A stretch of DNA of 64,000 bases from Laburnicola sp. R22_1 (taxonomy: Eukaryota; Ascomycota; Dothideomycetes; Pleosporales; Didymosphaeriaceae). The stretch covers positions 496,001 through 560,000 of the forward strand of contig JACONQ010000010.1 of NCBI GenBank assembly GCA_014281115.1. Reading direction: 5' to 3'. The notes beneath the pieces were generated by a model that was not told where the DNA came from, searched no databases, and saw only the letters and a program-made list of their open reading frames with translations. How positions within the stretch are numbered: the stretch's first letter is position 1; the number at the start of each line of letters is the position of its first letter. Below are positions 44,861-56,483 of the stretch, piece by piece. The translations under genes were made by a program, and so were the position numbers.

Positions 44861-45965
44861 CTATTGGCGGCGCTGCGAAAGAAGGCCCTCTTGTTCATCA
44901 TAATCCCAGTCCTCCTCTTCCTCGGCAATCTTCGCAGGATGCCTGTAGAGCACGTAGTGCTGAACGAAGAAGAGTATGTCAAACACAATTGTAATATTTC
45001 CAAGCCCGAACTTCACTGGATTGCCGGTAATGCCAGTCCAGTCGTTTTGCAACGATGCGTCGAGAATCAACTGCGCCATGGAAAGCCAGCCACCAGCGAA
45101 ATCAAGCAGCATGGGATAGATGCTCCATCCAACTGTTGACTTCCGCTTGAAGTTCACCCAGGCTTGCGGTATGTACTTGACCACGACGGTTATGAGCTTC
45201 ACATAGCCCAGGGCGTAGATATGGTCGGCTGTCAGCTTGCGCTCTTCATGCCAGCTGTCTGCTCACCTACCACATCGATCCAAGCCCATCCGCTGGGATC
45301 ATATCCTGCATCTTTTCCTCCGACTAATGCGAGAGCAACCACGACTAGTATGGCCAGTATGCACCCCCATAGTACGCCCAACCCTGCTATGGATGCCTTT
45401 TGTCCTACGCCCACGCGGAAGCCCCACAGCCATGAAAAGAACTGGCTGTATATTATCACGCACATCACCGCGCCATGCATAGCGAATAAGAAGTCGTTGA
45501 ATCGCACCGTGTTCTCGGGCGCGTTCGGATGGCGATAGGCATATTGTGACCGTATCTTGGGCGAGTACATAAACGTAGCAGTATTGATGGCATAGCTGGT
45601 CGCAAGGTACAATCAGCCAAAAACCAAAAACACTAGAGCATCGGTATACGTACCAACTAAATCCAAGAAGGTTGAGCGTAGGGAAGTCTTTTGTCGTGAG
45701 TCAGTCTAAGTTCTACCGGCTCCGTCTACACCAGGAATAACGGCTCACCAATCGCAAGTCCAAGCGTAGATTTTCGCTGCCAGTTTGCGATGGGCTGAGG
45801 ATAGAAGGACGCTGACCTTTGTCGCAAAAGTCAGCCTTCAAACGTTGTTCCGTCGCTGCGCCGAGCAGAAAAGATCATGGTCACGACTGACCAGCTTAGG
45901 AAATACGCCCAGCCCAATAGCCGTGACAGCGCGTGGGCGAACATAACAAGCTCCGACTCGATCAT
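44861..45965 (-). CDS. cystinosin-type lysosomal/vacuolar cystine transporter (PQ-loop)
   Basis: There are five exons: 45965-45892, 45816-45749, 45687-45654, 45595-45267 and 45228-44861, giving 290 residues with seven expected helices. The first PQ-loop repeat is assembled across four exons: SASFYPQPIANWQRKSTLGL, then AIDFPTLNLLGFSCYAINTA. The second is YIPQAWVNFKRKSTVGWSIY, then PMLLDFAGGWLSMAQLILDA. NPVKFGLGNITIVFDILFFV near the end is the last-helix signature of cystinosins. The acidic tail ends with DEQEGLLSQ, a possible dileucine-type sorting signal. The protein exports cystine from the vacuole with protons. The fourth intron (45266-45229) is only 38 nt. The start could also be the ATG seven codons later (MFAHALSRLLGWAY). 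Confidence 0.9.
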
Positions 45966-46301
45966 CCGCGGTACGGCGAGGACCTGTGGGGGGCATATGG
46001 AGTAGGCTGATGATGCCTTATCAGGGCGGACGAGCCGGGAAAACAATGGGCATAGAGCTCAGCTGCGTCTCCACATGATTGAAGATTCAAAAAAGAGAGA
46101 AGTGAGACAAAATCGCATGATAAGGCAGTTTCACACGGGACCCGGGTCACTCGACAAAGCGATGCGTGACGGGATCGCGTTTATTCATCGCGGCATGACG
46201 ACAGCAAATCCTTCCTGCCAAGACGCGTCGCTTCTTTAGGCTAGATTACAACAACTCTCCTCCAGGCTCACACACTCATCTATCCCAGGACCCACCAACA
46301 T
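45966..46301. other. intergenic, 336 bp
   Basis: This is the promoter of the cystinosin gene and the 3' flank of the tandem kelch gene. Nothing else was seen. Confidence 0.4.
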
Positions 46302-47453
46302 CTACGCATTGGAGACCACATAGGCGTCGAAGTGCGCCGTCGAATGCGAATACTGCACAACACCATTCACGGAGACCGGTACTCCATCCTGCTGAAGTCC
46401 ACCACCAGGAATATATATCCGGTTCCCTGCAGCCACCGCACTCGTACCATGACGAGGGACCGCCATAGCGCTCAGCCGCGTCCACCTCTCCGTCTTCAAA
46501 TCAAATGATTCCGCCTGGTTGAATACGCCGTCCGATGCATTGGGATTGCACTCGCCACCAAAAGTGAAGAACGAATCCCCGACCACAGCGCCATTGAGAC
46601 CGCCACGCGCAGTCGGCATATGACCCGCACTGGTCTTCCATCCAGCGGTCAGGTTCCTCAGATCCAGCTCGAAGACTGTGTCGCGGACATTGACCCGCTC
46701 GAACCAGCGCCCGCCAATGACGTAGAGGGTGTCTCCCACGACACCGCCGACGGCATGCTGACGGCCCTCTGGGATATCTGCGGCGATCGAGGGCGGTTGC
46801 TGCCACTCAAGAGATGTGGTGTTGAAAGCCGTGACGGTGGTGACGGCGTCTTGGAACTCTGTGTTCAGCGCAGTCATGCCACCGGCGACATATATCATTT
46901 CGCCGTAGACGCCCATCACTGCACTGCCTCTTTCAGTCCCGGGCCGCATTGACGGCAGCTTAGTCCAAGTGTCGTTCATGAGGTCGTAGACGTAGCTATC
47001 GCGGGTGGCTTGCCAATCTAGGTCTGGGCCGGGCGGATCCAAGGCGTCGATCAAGCCACCTAGCAGGTAGATGTTGCCGTCTACGGCAGCCACATTTGGG
47101 TGGTTAACTTTGATCGGGAGAGGAGCAACGGTTCGCCAGCTGTTGGTGGATATGGAGTATAGCTGGACAAGGTCGGTGGTTCTGATGTCTATTTGGACTG
47201 TCTAAATAGTAGGGTGCAAGTCAGTGACGGTAGCTGAGTTGTGTCGAGATGTACGTACCCCATTCATCACAGCCGTGACGCCTCCAACTACGGCGATGGT
47301 ATCATCGTTGACAAGAACCGTGCTGTGTTCCTGGCGAGGAGTCGGGAGCGAAGTCAAGTTCACCCAATGATTTCCCTCAGTTGGTAACGCCGCTGCAGTA
47401 ACGCCGAACAGAGACAGGACGGACAAGGGCCCGGCGACAGGAGCTAAATACAT
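46302..47453 (-). CDS. secreted kelch-repeat beta-propeller protein
   Basis: There are two exons, 47453-47259 and 47201-46302, with a 57-nt intron (GTACGT...TTTAG), giving 364 residues. The ATG at 47453 yields a signal peptide (MYLAPVAGPLSVLSLFGVTA). An upstream in-frame extension has no ATG. Six kelch blades are visible, each with the double glycine: DTIAVVGG, GNIYLLGG, EMIYVAGG, DTLYVIGG, DSFFTFGG and NRIYIPGG. N-x-S/T sites support secretion. The propeller probably binds a ligand or carbohydrate. Catalysis as in galactose oxidase is not indicated, because the copper-ligand context is not evident. It lies upstream of, and on the same strand as, the cystinosin gene. Confidence 0.85.
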
Positions 47454-48612
47454 GTTGAAACACACGAAAGCGGTGAATGATCTGAACAAGATGGAATCGT
47501 AGTCGTCGCTGGACTACCTGTTTCTCTAGTCGCGGCGAAACAATTTCATTTATACATGAATTCATTTGGACCCCATTCCGAGCCTCAATCACCCTCGTAC
47601 GAAGACCAAAGCTTACGACGCATACGTAAGGCGCTGCGTACTCATATACCTGGCTGTGCATCTTAGGGCTCACATCACAGCCTCCCATCGAGGCAGGTAT
47701 TCCACGGGCCAATGGCAGGAGAGCAGCCGTTACGAAAAACGGTTAGAAAAGGTTAGGTCGTACAACCCCATGATCTCGGACTTAAGGTCGTGGTGCAAGT
47801 CCGCACCCATCTCCGAACCGCAATATTGAAGATTGTTCGAAATAAATGGAGAGAAGTATATTGCCTGGGAGCTACTTGGCCCCTTGTAGTTACTTTGTAA
47901 TTCTTCTTGGTAGTTAGGCCGCGCTACGCACAGCCTACCTAGCTTAATAATAATTTATACTTGATAGTAATATTTTTATGTGTGGCGTTAAATTAACCAC
48001 CTAGGGGTAGAACGACAAAGGCTTTCATCTCAAATAACATGATAAAAAAAGCAGAGCCCCCTGCTTAGTAAACAAAAAGAGCGTAAAAAGGTGATCACAA
48101 AAAAACGCGTATACTTTTATAACTTTAGTACTTATGTTAGTAGCTGGTGCAGTAGTGTTTTCTGATGGGTGGGGCCTGTGCTTATGGACGACTTTTTCCA
48201 CATCGATCGCCAGAGGGGGGGTGAGTGCCGGTACGCGGGGCTAGGGATCTTCGTGCTCTCCTTTTATATGAGGGAGTAGTGATCTTTCTTATAGGTGAGT
48301 TGAATCTATTATTCTAGCTTCTTTTATTCCGAAGGAAGAACGGGTACGAAATCAAGTTTCTACCGAAACCAACCACACTGAACTCGAAGCGCACCTATGG
48401 TTCCACGGTTACAATGCAGGTACAAATCGATAAGGAAACAGTCTACATCTGAACTACGTGGCCTAGGGTAATCCGTAGACTAAAGGTGGGCAGCCCCGTT
48501 AAGTTCGAGCCGCTTTGAACATTCACGGCGTCGAGCGTCTCATCTGCGACTTTTTCCTGCAATAACACCTCTCTAGATGCATCATCCACGTTGACAAAGC
48601 GAGTCCCTCCCA
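47454..48612. other. intergenic with AT-rich patch
   Basis: The section 47930-48140 is markedly AT-rich (TAATAATAATTTATAC, then repeated A-runs) and may be a RIP-degraded remnant, but I find no inverted ends or protein trace. No gene was seen. Confidence 0.4.
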
Positions 48613-49213
48613 TCACTGAGAAGGCTCCAGTAATAGCTTCAGCCCTTGGGCTTGCGCATCAAACGCCTTCTGCAAATCCGCACCCATCGTCTCCTTCAAA
48701 AACCCCGCCGCCGGCCCCCTATACACCTCCCGACTCTCGTACAGCACGATGCCACCACCCAAATCACTCAAGGCCTGCCACCGCTCCGCATCCAGCAATT
48801 CCTCCCAAAAAAAACTTCCATGCTAGCCGGCTTAGCTCTGGTTGCACATGGGTCACATTCTCATAGGAGAAGTGCGTATTGAATGGGTTCTCAGGTGTGT
48901 ACTCGTTGACTGGGAGGGATAGCGGCGGGATCTGGACACGTAGAATAAGACGCATATCCTCAACGGGGCGTTGATTGGGAATGGTTATGTTCGTGGGGGA
49001 TACGACGATAGAGGAGCGGACAAAGGGATTCTATGTTGGATAGAGGGGGAAGTTGGTGAGTGCGTCCCAGGCAGCGGGGATGGTGGTTTTAATCTCGAGG
49101 CGGGAACCAACGCTAAATACACCGGGAGCACTGCCGGGGAGATTGGTGACTTCAGAGATGACGCCAGTGATGGGGAGTAGGAGGCATGCCACGATGACGA
49201 AGAGCGAAGCCAT
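48613..49213 (-). pseudogene. secreted SRPBCC (START-like) protein, broken by a stop and a frameshift
   Basis: The frame starts at ATG 49213 with a signal peptide (MASLFVIVACLLLPITGVIS) and continues SVGSRLEIKTTIPAAWDALT, typical of SRPBCC/polyketide-cyclase-fold proteins. A TAG at 49031-49033 falls in LYPT-stop-NPFVRSS, where related proteins have Trp (TGG-to-TAG). Reading continues in the same frame (RVQIPPLSLPVNEYTPENPF) until an eight-base homopolymer (A8 on the plus strand, 48807-48814) shifts it. One base fewer would keep the downstream part (LLDAERWQALSDLGGGIVLY, to a TGA at 48613) in frame. No intron explains either lesion. It is a recent pseudogene, or the homopolymer is a sequencing error while the TAG is real. 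Confidence 0.75.
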
Positions 49214-50178
49214 GCTTGACGTTTGGCACTTGAGAAAGAGAGTTTGGAGTGGTGATATGCAGCCGACGGGCGGCCAGCGGCGGGCCCTGAGCCTGAGCTC
49301 TCCCCGCAGCAGTGACAAATACATTTAGCCTATTCCGTACCGAAGTAGAAGGAGTGAATCTGAAAAGGAAGTGTCAGGCTCCACTACGGTCTCATCGGGG
49401 TTCTACAACGCCTCAGGGTAGAAGCTGGAGACAGCGCATCCAGGTGACGAGTGCGTCAGGTTCAGGTGTCGGCTCGAAAACGGCGCAAGCGTTTCGTATA
49501 GGGCTCCAAAGGTCCTGTGAAGTCCGCGTCGTCATACTCATCCGATTGACGGTGCCAGGGTTGGCCATCAGTCCAGACCGTGAGACTAAACGAGAGAGGA
49601 GTAGATTGGCCGAGGGAGGGGTCCACTCTTGGCCGGCGTGTGGTGACTGCCGGGGTGGGTAGCTCCTGCGGCGAGTCCTGCCCCTCCAAGTGCTCGCCGA
49701 TAGACTCATCCTCCATTCTGCGCGCCCTGACGCCCTGAGCATCTTCCTCCCGCGCCTGGCCCTTTGTTGCTACAGATACACCGCCTGCCGTCCCCTTGCA
49801 TCGTACACTCCGCTCAGCTTCCTCGGCGTCGCCTGCTAGGAGCTCGAGCAACCGCCCCAGGACACCCGCGCCGTAGCTAGCCCCGCCGAACCGCTGCGTC
49901 GCTGATCGGCGTGAGCGTGCACGTTCTCAGGAACAGCGGCCAGGTCACCCGTCGCAAAGGCAGCCGTGCTCGCGGACAAGGCGTAGTGTTCACGCTTTCT
50001 GGCAGTGCCGCGTGATACTTGGGTAGTCCGCGGGTGAACGACGCAGGCGCCCTTTGTCTCGTCCGCCGCCCAGCCATCCGTCTCAGACGTCAACGTCGCT
50101 CCTTATTTCGGCGCCAGCACTCCAGAACCCGCGCCTGGCGCTCCTCGCAGAACTCCCCAAGCTTCCCACGCTGTTTGA
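49214..50178. promoter_or_regulatory. divergent intergenic region, SRPBCC pseudogene / WD40 gene
   Basis: This region is GC-rich with many overlapping frames on both strands. Only 49462-49716 (minus) reads at all like protein. The last 100 bp are the CT-rich leader of the WD40 gene. Confidence 0.35.
49462..49716 (-). CDS. possible small or partial hypothetical protein
   Basis: An 84-codon frame starts at ATG 49716 (MEDESIGEHLEG) and contains PLSFSLTVWTDGQPWHRQSD and the ending PYTKRLRRFRADT. The frame stays open upstream past 49851 without an ATG, so an upstream exon would be needed if this is the end of a longer gene. I recognise no domain, and the region is GC-biased. It may be spurious. 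Confidence 0.25.
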   Translation of the reverse strand: MEDESIGEHLEGQDSPQELPTPAVTTRRPRVDPSLGQSTPLSFSLTVWTDGQPWHRQSDEYDDADFTGPLEPYTKRLRRFRADT

Positions 50179-53100
50179 ATGAGCCCTTCGCACCGCCCTG
50201 CGCCTGAGCAGACACCGCCCGTCTCCAACCTGACCTACCTGCACAAGCACACGCCCAACAGGACCCTGGACAACGCACCAGCCCGCGGCCGCAACCCGTC
50301 GCGATATGAGCTGGGAAGACGAGATAGATATGGCGAGAGGGTTACCCGCATATACCCGCGCGAGATGTGAGTTGGCTTCCTTCGTCATCTTCCCCAGCCC
50401 GTTGCACCGCAAGCAGCGACTGCGGACACGCTCAACATTCCAGCCTGTGAAGACGGTGGCCCCCCTCTGCCTCCCCGCTGTTTGTAGCCACTGCTGACGC
50501 CTCTTTCACAGAGCAAAGTCGCCGCCCGCCGCGAAGCGCCTCTCCTCCGCGTCGCCCACCGGACCTACGTATAATGCGGCAACGTCTCCGCTCCTGTCGG
50601 CTCTCGGTGCCACCAAGACAGCAGCCCAATACACCAACGAGTGGACCAAGTCCTTGCCTTTCTTTGCCAATCAAGCATCCCCAGGCAACGGCGGCATACC
50701 TATCAACGGCTCGCCGCCACAATTCCACAACTCCCCGGGGGCCCGAGAGGGTGTGTATGGGCAAGCTGCCGCATCTACCTCCCCCCCTGTAGTGGGTATG
50801 AACCCCAGGAGTAATCCGAACCCTTACTCCGGCTTCGGTGGGCGGCTCCAAGGTTCGCCCCATGAGTCCCCAGCAAGAGACCGCAGGGCTTCCACCTACT
50901 CCCACTATGGAGCTCGACCAACCTCTCAGAACTTCGCCGCGAATCCTCCCTTACCACACCAGCCACAAGCACACTTCTACAATCTGCCCGACTTCAACCT
51001 GGGACTAGATAATGCACCCGGCGAGGGAATCGCTGCGGGTGAAGGGGGCTATTTCTGTGGCTTCGACACGCTTAGCATGGCAGGCGACGAAGCGGCTAGG
51101 AGCGCCGAGAACGTCCTCCTAGCCGGTTACCAGGGTGGAATCGACGTGTTCCGCGTGGAGAAAGGCAAGATGGACCTTGTGGGTCGCTTGGAAGGGTTAA
51201 GAGGCGGTGTGATAGGAGCGAAAATCGTTCCTTGGACCTCTCGAAGGGACCCATTGTTTCCTTCTCGGCCACTGATAGCCCTCACAATCCACGGCCCTGT
51301 GCTAGGTGAGAGCAGGAGTAGTAGTGGTAGCGATGCCCCTTCCGTCATCGACGACGACTCTTCCGACGTCCCGAGTCGACCCGGTTCTAGTCATGGAAAC
51401 GATGCCGCAAGTAGAATCACCAGCTATCAGACAACCGTCGAGATATACTCTCTGAAAGAGAAACGGAGAGTCGCCGTGCTCTATGGGAGTCCATTTGTTC
51501 CGGTCCCTGTCCCAGTCGATAGTCCCATGTTTCAACCACCGCCTCCTGTTGGTGATTTTGTGGTCGACGCAAAAGGCAAATACGTAGTTGTGGCCTCTGG
51601 TGCGAGCGGTGAAGTTTTTCTCTTTGCTCCATACCTGAAACCGCGCGAAGACTATCAGGAGTCTTTTCGATGCATAGGGAAGATTTGGACAACCGTGCAA
51701 TTCCGCGAGCGCGCCAATCAGTCTAGTGCGTCCAGCGCTACGGATAGTAGCCACGAAGAAACCCCTCCCGAGAAATACGGAGTACCGGTCTTTTCTCTCT
51801 CCGATCGCTGGCTAGCTGTTGCTCCGCCAGCTTCAACTGCACTTTTTCCCGTCAACGGCCTCGCTTTGGTGTCACCCTATTATGAGCGTCCGCCGGGATT
51901 GGCGCATCATACGGTCCCACCCCAGCCTTCTGCTAACTGTGTTGTGGATGCGCCTGAAGCCGCCAGTCTGATCAACCGCCTCACAAGGGAGGGTACACAA
52001 GTGGCGATCAAGAGTGCGAGATGGGCCGCCGAAAAAGGCGTCCAAGCATTCAAAAACTACATGAACAAGGGGACGCAACCTAATGGGATGACTTTGCAGG
52101 GCGCAGAGCCCGCGCAACAGTATTTTCCACCCACGCACGGTCACAATCAAGCCCCAAGGCAGGAAGCTACAGTCATCTCTATCCTCGATCTCCAACGACT
52201 GAATGACGCCGAAGAGACGAAGAACAAGAATGCATTGCACGCCATCGCTACCATCCCGGCAACGTTGGGTTGTAGTCATCTCTCATTCTCGCCGGGTGGC
52301 CTAATGTTGATGACAATCAGTAAGAAGGGTGACTTTCATGACGTGTGGGACCTCAAGCGCATGAACTTTCGACGAGCTCGCAGGACGACGAGAGAACAGC
52401 CGACCGGTCCGCATGTGCGTCAGGTTGCTCGCTTTACCCGGATGACCGTCACGAACGTTGTGGATGTGGTCTGGTCAACACCAAGAATCGATAAGGTGGC
52501 AGTCATAACGGATAAAGGAACCGTACACATGTTTCTCATGCCTATGTCTGCTTTTCAGTGGCCACCGCCAAGGCGCGTGCGAACGCCTAGTGAAGCAGCG
52601 GGTCCCCAAACCGATGCAACCAATGCCGGTCGTGGTGGTGCCGTCAATTCTGCAATGCAAGCTCTCAATGGCACGGCGAAGCCTTTTCTGAACGCAATGC
52701 GCCCGGTCAACGGCAGCACTGGGACCCGCTTCTCGTTCAAAGGTCTCGGAATGGCACCCGCAGCAGGAGCCAAATCCGGGAAAGCCGTAGCTGCAGGAGT
52801 AGGCAAATCTATCAACAGCATCCGTCGTGCCGGCGACAATAAGCTCACTCTGCCTGCTTCTCTGAGTGGGGTCAAGTCTCACTCCATACGGTGGCTTACT
52901 GGCAAGGGCCGTGGGCACATGGCGCTGGTCGCAGGTGGGGTCCTTCAGATATACCGAGTACAAATGCGACCTGCGACAGGCAAAGGTAAATCGGCAACTG
53001 CCACCTTGATATCAAAGAAAAAGCTTGTTGAATTCGGCCTCGCACCGATTCGCGATACGTTGCTTGCGCCTTGCATCACTGCTCAGCTGTATTCTCAGCC

Positions 53101-53704
53101 TGAAGAGCCAGAGTCTCCCCATGAGATTCATGGAGAGTGGCTTCCTCGATCGCTTCCCTCTCGTAGAGGAAGACCTGGTAAGTCCCTCATGATGCGTAGG
53201 GAAAACAACGAAGCTGACTATAACTCCGTAGGCACAACAGCGAAGCAAAATGGACTTGCTCCCGCACCTCTTAGCTTCTCGGAGATTGAGACCAACCCGC
53301 CATACCAGCCATTCTATACTGACGGCCGGGTAACACGCTTCATCTTCTCTCGTTTACCAACTGCTTCTCAAATCAGCAGCAGTGAGTATCAGACGCCTGA
53401 GCTTGCGTCGAACTTACACCATGAGAACGATGAAGCACCGTGGTTCTTTGGCCAGGATGTAGAAGCCATCCGAATCTCTTCTCCTGTGACTCGAACCTTT
53501 GAGTCCGGAGATGAAGATGCGGTTGCTGGCGTCGCAGCCCGAATAGAGAATAAGCTCATCATGAGAGATGGTGAGGAAGAGGTCCAGCAGATCATCGTCA
53601 CCACTAGGCGTAGGCGTACGAGGCGAGATGGCGCCGAAGAGGAAGAAGAAGGCTTCTTCGAAGATGACTGTGACGTCCTCGATTTCGCCGAAGACAGGGT
53701 TTGA
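50179..53704 (+). CDS. large WD40/BCAS3-like beta-propeller protein
   Basis: There are two exons, 50179-50366 and 50512-53704, with a 145-nt intron (GTGAGT...TTTCACAG), giving 1,126 residues. The N-terminal 260 residues are Pro/Ser/Asn-rich and disordered. The propeller region starts near FCGFDTLSMAGDE and VLLAGYQGGIDVFRVEKGKM. Further blades read TVEIYSLKEKRRVAVLYGSP, KYVVVASGASGEVFLFAPYL, CSHLSFSPGGLMLMTISKKG and VVWSTPRIDKVAVITDKGTV. The blades are separated by long disordered inserts, as in BCAS3 and Atg18-type phosphoinositide-binding propellers. I do not see the FRRG motif of Atg18. The C-terminus is acidic (DGAEEEEEGFFEDDCD). A role in autophagy or membrane trafficking is inferred from resemblance only. 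No signal peptide or membrane helix is present. Confidence 0.75.
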
Positions 53705-54905
53705 GGGACCCCCTCAAAACCTTTCCACACGAAGCGAGGTTTCCAGGACGCAGCGGCTATGTTCATCGATTTCTCAACAATCTCTGCTTCCTCGTTGTGC
53801 TGATATCGGCTCGCGTTTGAGTCATTGGTGTATATCATGAGAGGGTGCATGGCGGCGCTCTGGTTTGTCTCATGCGCACTTTTTGTTTTTGCTTTGCATT
53901 GCAGGATACCTCATGGTTGGTTTGGATGGCCACCGTATATAGAGAAAGAGAGTTGATAGCTCAATGTAAATGATACAGTCAACCCACATCTTTGCGTGAC
54001 GGCGCATCATGGACGCTTTCGGTGTCGATGTCCTGGCATAAGGTATGATCAGAAGGTTCTGAAAGGCGTCTAGGTGTTGTATGTTTACGCTTAGTTCCAA
54101 TCTCGTTTGCAGGATTGCCTGGCTGGCTTAGAATACTCTGTGGTAGTGTTAACTAGGTAGTAGTACTGTTCTAGTAATATCGTCGCTGTTTATCCTAGGG
54201 TGGGATACTGTATAGATTGCTGCTAGCTATTTCTCGGTGAAAGCGACCTACGTATAAAGTAATAGCGAAGCTGCGAAGCAAAGTTGGGAGCGCATAGGGA
54301 ATGGCGCATGCGCATCACCCTAGTGTGGATCCTTTGCGCCAAGCCTTGCGTCACTGTCACCGCAATACAGTGATGGGGGCGTTACGTATTTACTTATTTG
54401 CTAAGCCTGCTTACTAAGGCCTTTCTACCTTCTACTTTATAGAATTAATAATAACTAAAATTCTAATAATATAGGTCTAGATAATAGCTATAAAAATATT
54501 AAAAAAGTATTAAAAAATAATAAGAAATAGCTAAGATATAAATTATTTAAAAAGTTATAAGCAATTACTCTTACTTATAAGTAATTACTTATTTTTAAAT
54601 TTTCTTTTCTAAATATCTTTTTCTTTTTTAATTATTTTTTAATTTTTAAATTTTATTACATAATTTAAGCTTATAGCTATAAAAAGTATTATAATATATA
54701 TTAACTTTTATAAATAGCTAGTAAAAAGTAATAATGTGAGTGATTTGCTTGGCAAAAGAGCGAATGAGTAACGCCCCCATCACCGCCGCGACGCAATAAT
54801 AACACGCAGCCATCGGGCATCCGTCAGCCCATCGCGAACCCGCACACAACTTTTCACTCACCACACCACACACACACAAACCACAACGTATACTCAACCG
54901 CGACC
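53705..54905. other. intergenic, 1.2 kb, holding an AT-rich inverted-repeat element
   Basis: Outside the element described next, this is the 3' flank of the WD40 gene and the CA-rich leader (54850-54905) of the MPDU1-like gene. No other gene was seen. Confidence 0.4.
54370..54783. mobile_element. MITE-like AT-rich element with inverted ends, probably RIP-degraded
   Basis: Perfect 16-bp inverted repeats GTGATGGGGGCGTTAC (54370-54385) and its complement (54768-54783) bracket a 414-bp segment. The match continues inward for about 20 bp more (ATT...TTGC.AAG) with several C/T and A/G transition differences. The middle (about 54415-54735) is extremely AT-rich, full of TA, TTAA and ATAATA, and contains no ORF. 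This looks like a small non-autonomous transposon copy hit by repeat-induced mutation. I could not identify a target duplication. Confidence 0.6.
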
Positions 54906-55913
54906 ATGGAGTCCCTCCGCTCCGCGCTCCAACCCATGACGCACGCGCTCCCCCAACCCTTCGCCGACACAGGGCGCTCCCTCCTCGGGCCCTACTGCTA
55001 CAAGACGCTCATCCTCGACATCGACCCCTTCACCTCGCCCGACTGCCTCAAGCTCGCCATCAGCAAAGGCCTCGGCATCGGCATCATCGCCGCCTCCTCC
55101 ATCGTCAAGATCCCCCAGCTCCTCAAGATCCTCAACTCGCAGTCCGCAGACGGCATCTCCTTCCTCTCGTACCTGCTCGAGAGCGGGTCCTACCTCATCA
55201 GCCTGGCGTACAACGTGCGGCACGGCTTCCCGTTCAGCACGTACGGCGAGACGGCGTTGATCCTGGTGCAGAATGTGGTGATTGCGGGGCTGGTGTTGCA
55301 GTTTGGGGGCAAGGGGGTGGGCAGTGTGGGCGCGTGGGTGGCGGGGTTGGTGGGCGTGGGCATGGCGCTGGCGAGGGAGGATGTGGTGGATTTAAAGACG
55401 TTGGGGTATTTGCAGGCGGGGGCGGGCGTGTTGAGTGTTGCGAGCAAGTTGCCGCAGATTTGGACTGTGTATCGGGAGGGGGGGACGGGCCAGCTGAGCG
55501 CTTTTGCGGTGAGTCTTGCTTCTTCTGATGATGATGCTGATGCTGATGCTGATGCTGCTGCTTTCTCTTTTGGCGAGATGAGACCGTGCTAATGCTGCTG
55601 CGTACCACAGGTCGTCAACTACCTCCTCGGCTCTCTCTCGCGCATCTTCACCACCCTCCAGGAAGTCCCCGACCCGCTCATTCTCTACAACTTCATCGCA
55701 GGCTTCGTGCTCAATGCCGTGCTCGCGCTGCAGATGCTCGTGTACTGGAACAGCCCCACGTCGAAGAAATCGAAGACCAGCAAGAAGAAGGCCAACAAGC
55801 CGCTCCGAGCGGGCGAGAAGGGCGCTTCGGCCAACTCGGCTGTGGCCGGGGCTCCGAGCTATGCGAAGGTGGCGGGGAAGAGCCCGGCGCCGACGACTAG
55901 GCGTAGGGGCTGA
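54906..55913 (+). CDS. MPDU1-like PQ-loop protein (mannose-P-dolichol utilization)
   Basis: There are two exons, 54906-55508 and 55611-55913, with a 102-nt intron (GTGAGT...CCACAG) holding a GATGCTGAT-type microsatellite, giving 301 residues. The opening MESLRSALQPMTHALPQPFA, LGPYCYKTLILDIDPFTSPD and the first PQ-loop IVKIPQLLKILNSQSADGIS match MPDU1/Lec35. The second PQ-loop is SVASKLPQIWTVYREGGTGQ, then LSAFAVVNYLLGSLSRIFTT. It is an ER membrane protein needed to use dolichol-P-mannose and dolichol-P-glucose in N-glycan and GPI synthesis. The C-terminus is longer and more basic than usual (KKSKTSKKKANK, ending TTRRRG). Intron retention would add 27 in-frame codons and then a stop, removing the final helix. 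Confidence 0.88.
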
Positions 55914-56483
55914 GTGCTATTGGGCTTGGAGTCTTGTGGATTTACATATGCGCGGGTAGTTTTATTTAGATGTTGGAGAGATTTGAAGCATCTTGAGAGT
56001 CATGACTTTGAGCTTCGAGATACTTGTATTGACTTGGATGCGATCTCGCGTGGCTGGATACCAAGCGTATGGTTTATTCACATTGCGTACTTTGGCGTGA
56101 CTCAACCAACCCCTTCACTCAAACATTCACCATATCCTCGTCTACCATTTTTATCGTAGTCGTCGACACGTGCGATCTATTCTCTCTCGTTTTAACACAT
56201 TTAGCGTGTTGCGTTTTATATCGTCATCATAAATGGGTGCGACAAAACACAACTACCTGTACAGATATGCCAGCAGCTAGGTACTTGTAAAGAGAAACAT
56301 CGCCGAGCAAATGAGCAACTCAACAAGTAATTGGCGAAATCTCACACGTTAATCCATCTCCTCCATGCTTCAATGGGTATCATCAGTAGGATAATAATTC
56401 TCGAATAGGCCGTAAAATGTCGCGTAGCGAAGGCAAATAACGATTTTTTGGACATAACGCGCGTGCAGTGCAAACAAAGCCAT
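55914..56483. other. intergenic between convergent genes, 570 bp
   Basis: These are the 3' flanks of the MPDU1-like and MFS genes. No gene was seen. Confidence 0.4.

Noticed and set aside
49836..50093. Minus-strand frame upstream of the WD40 gene
   Set aside because: It has no ATG start (only TTG), a stop lies just upstream, and it overlaps the divergent leader region.
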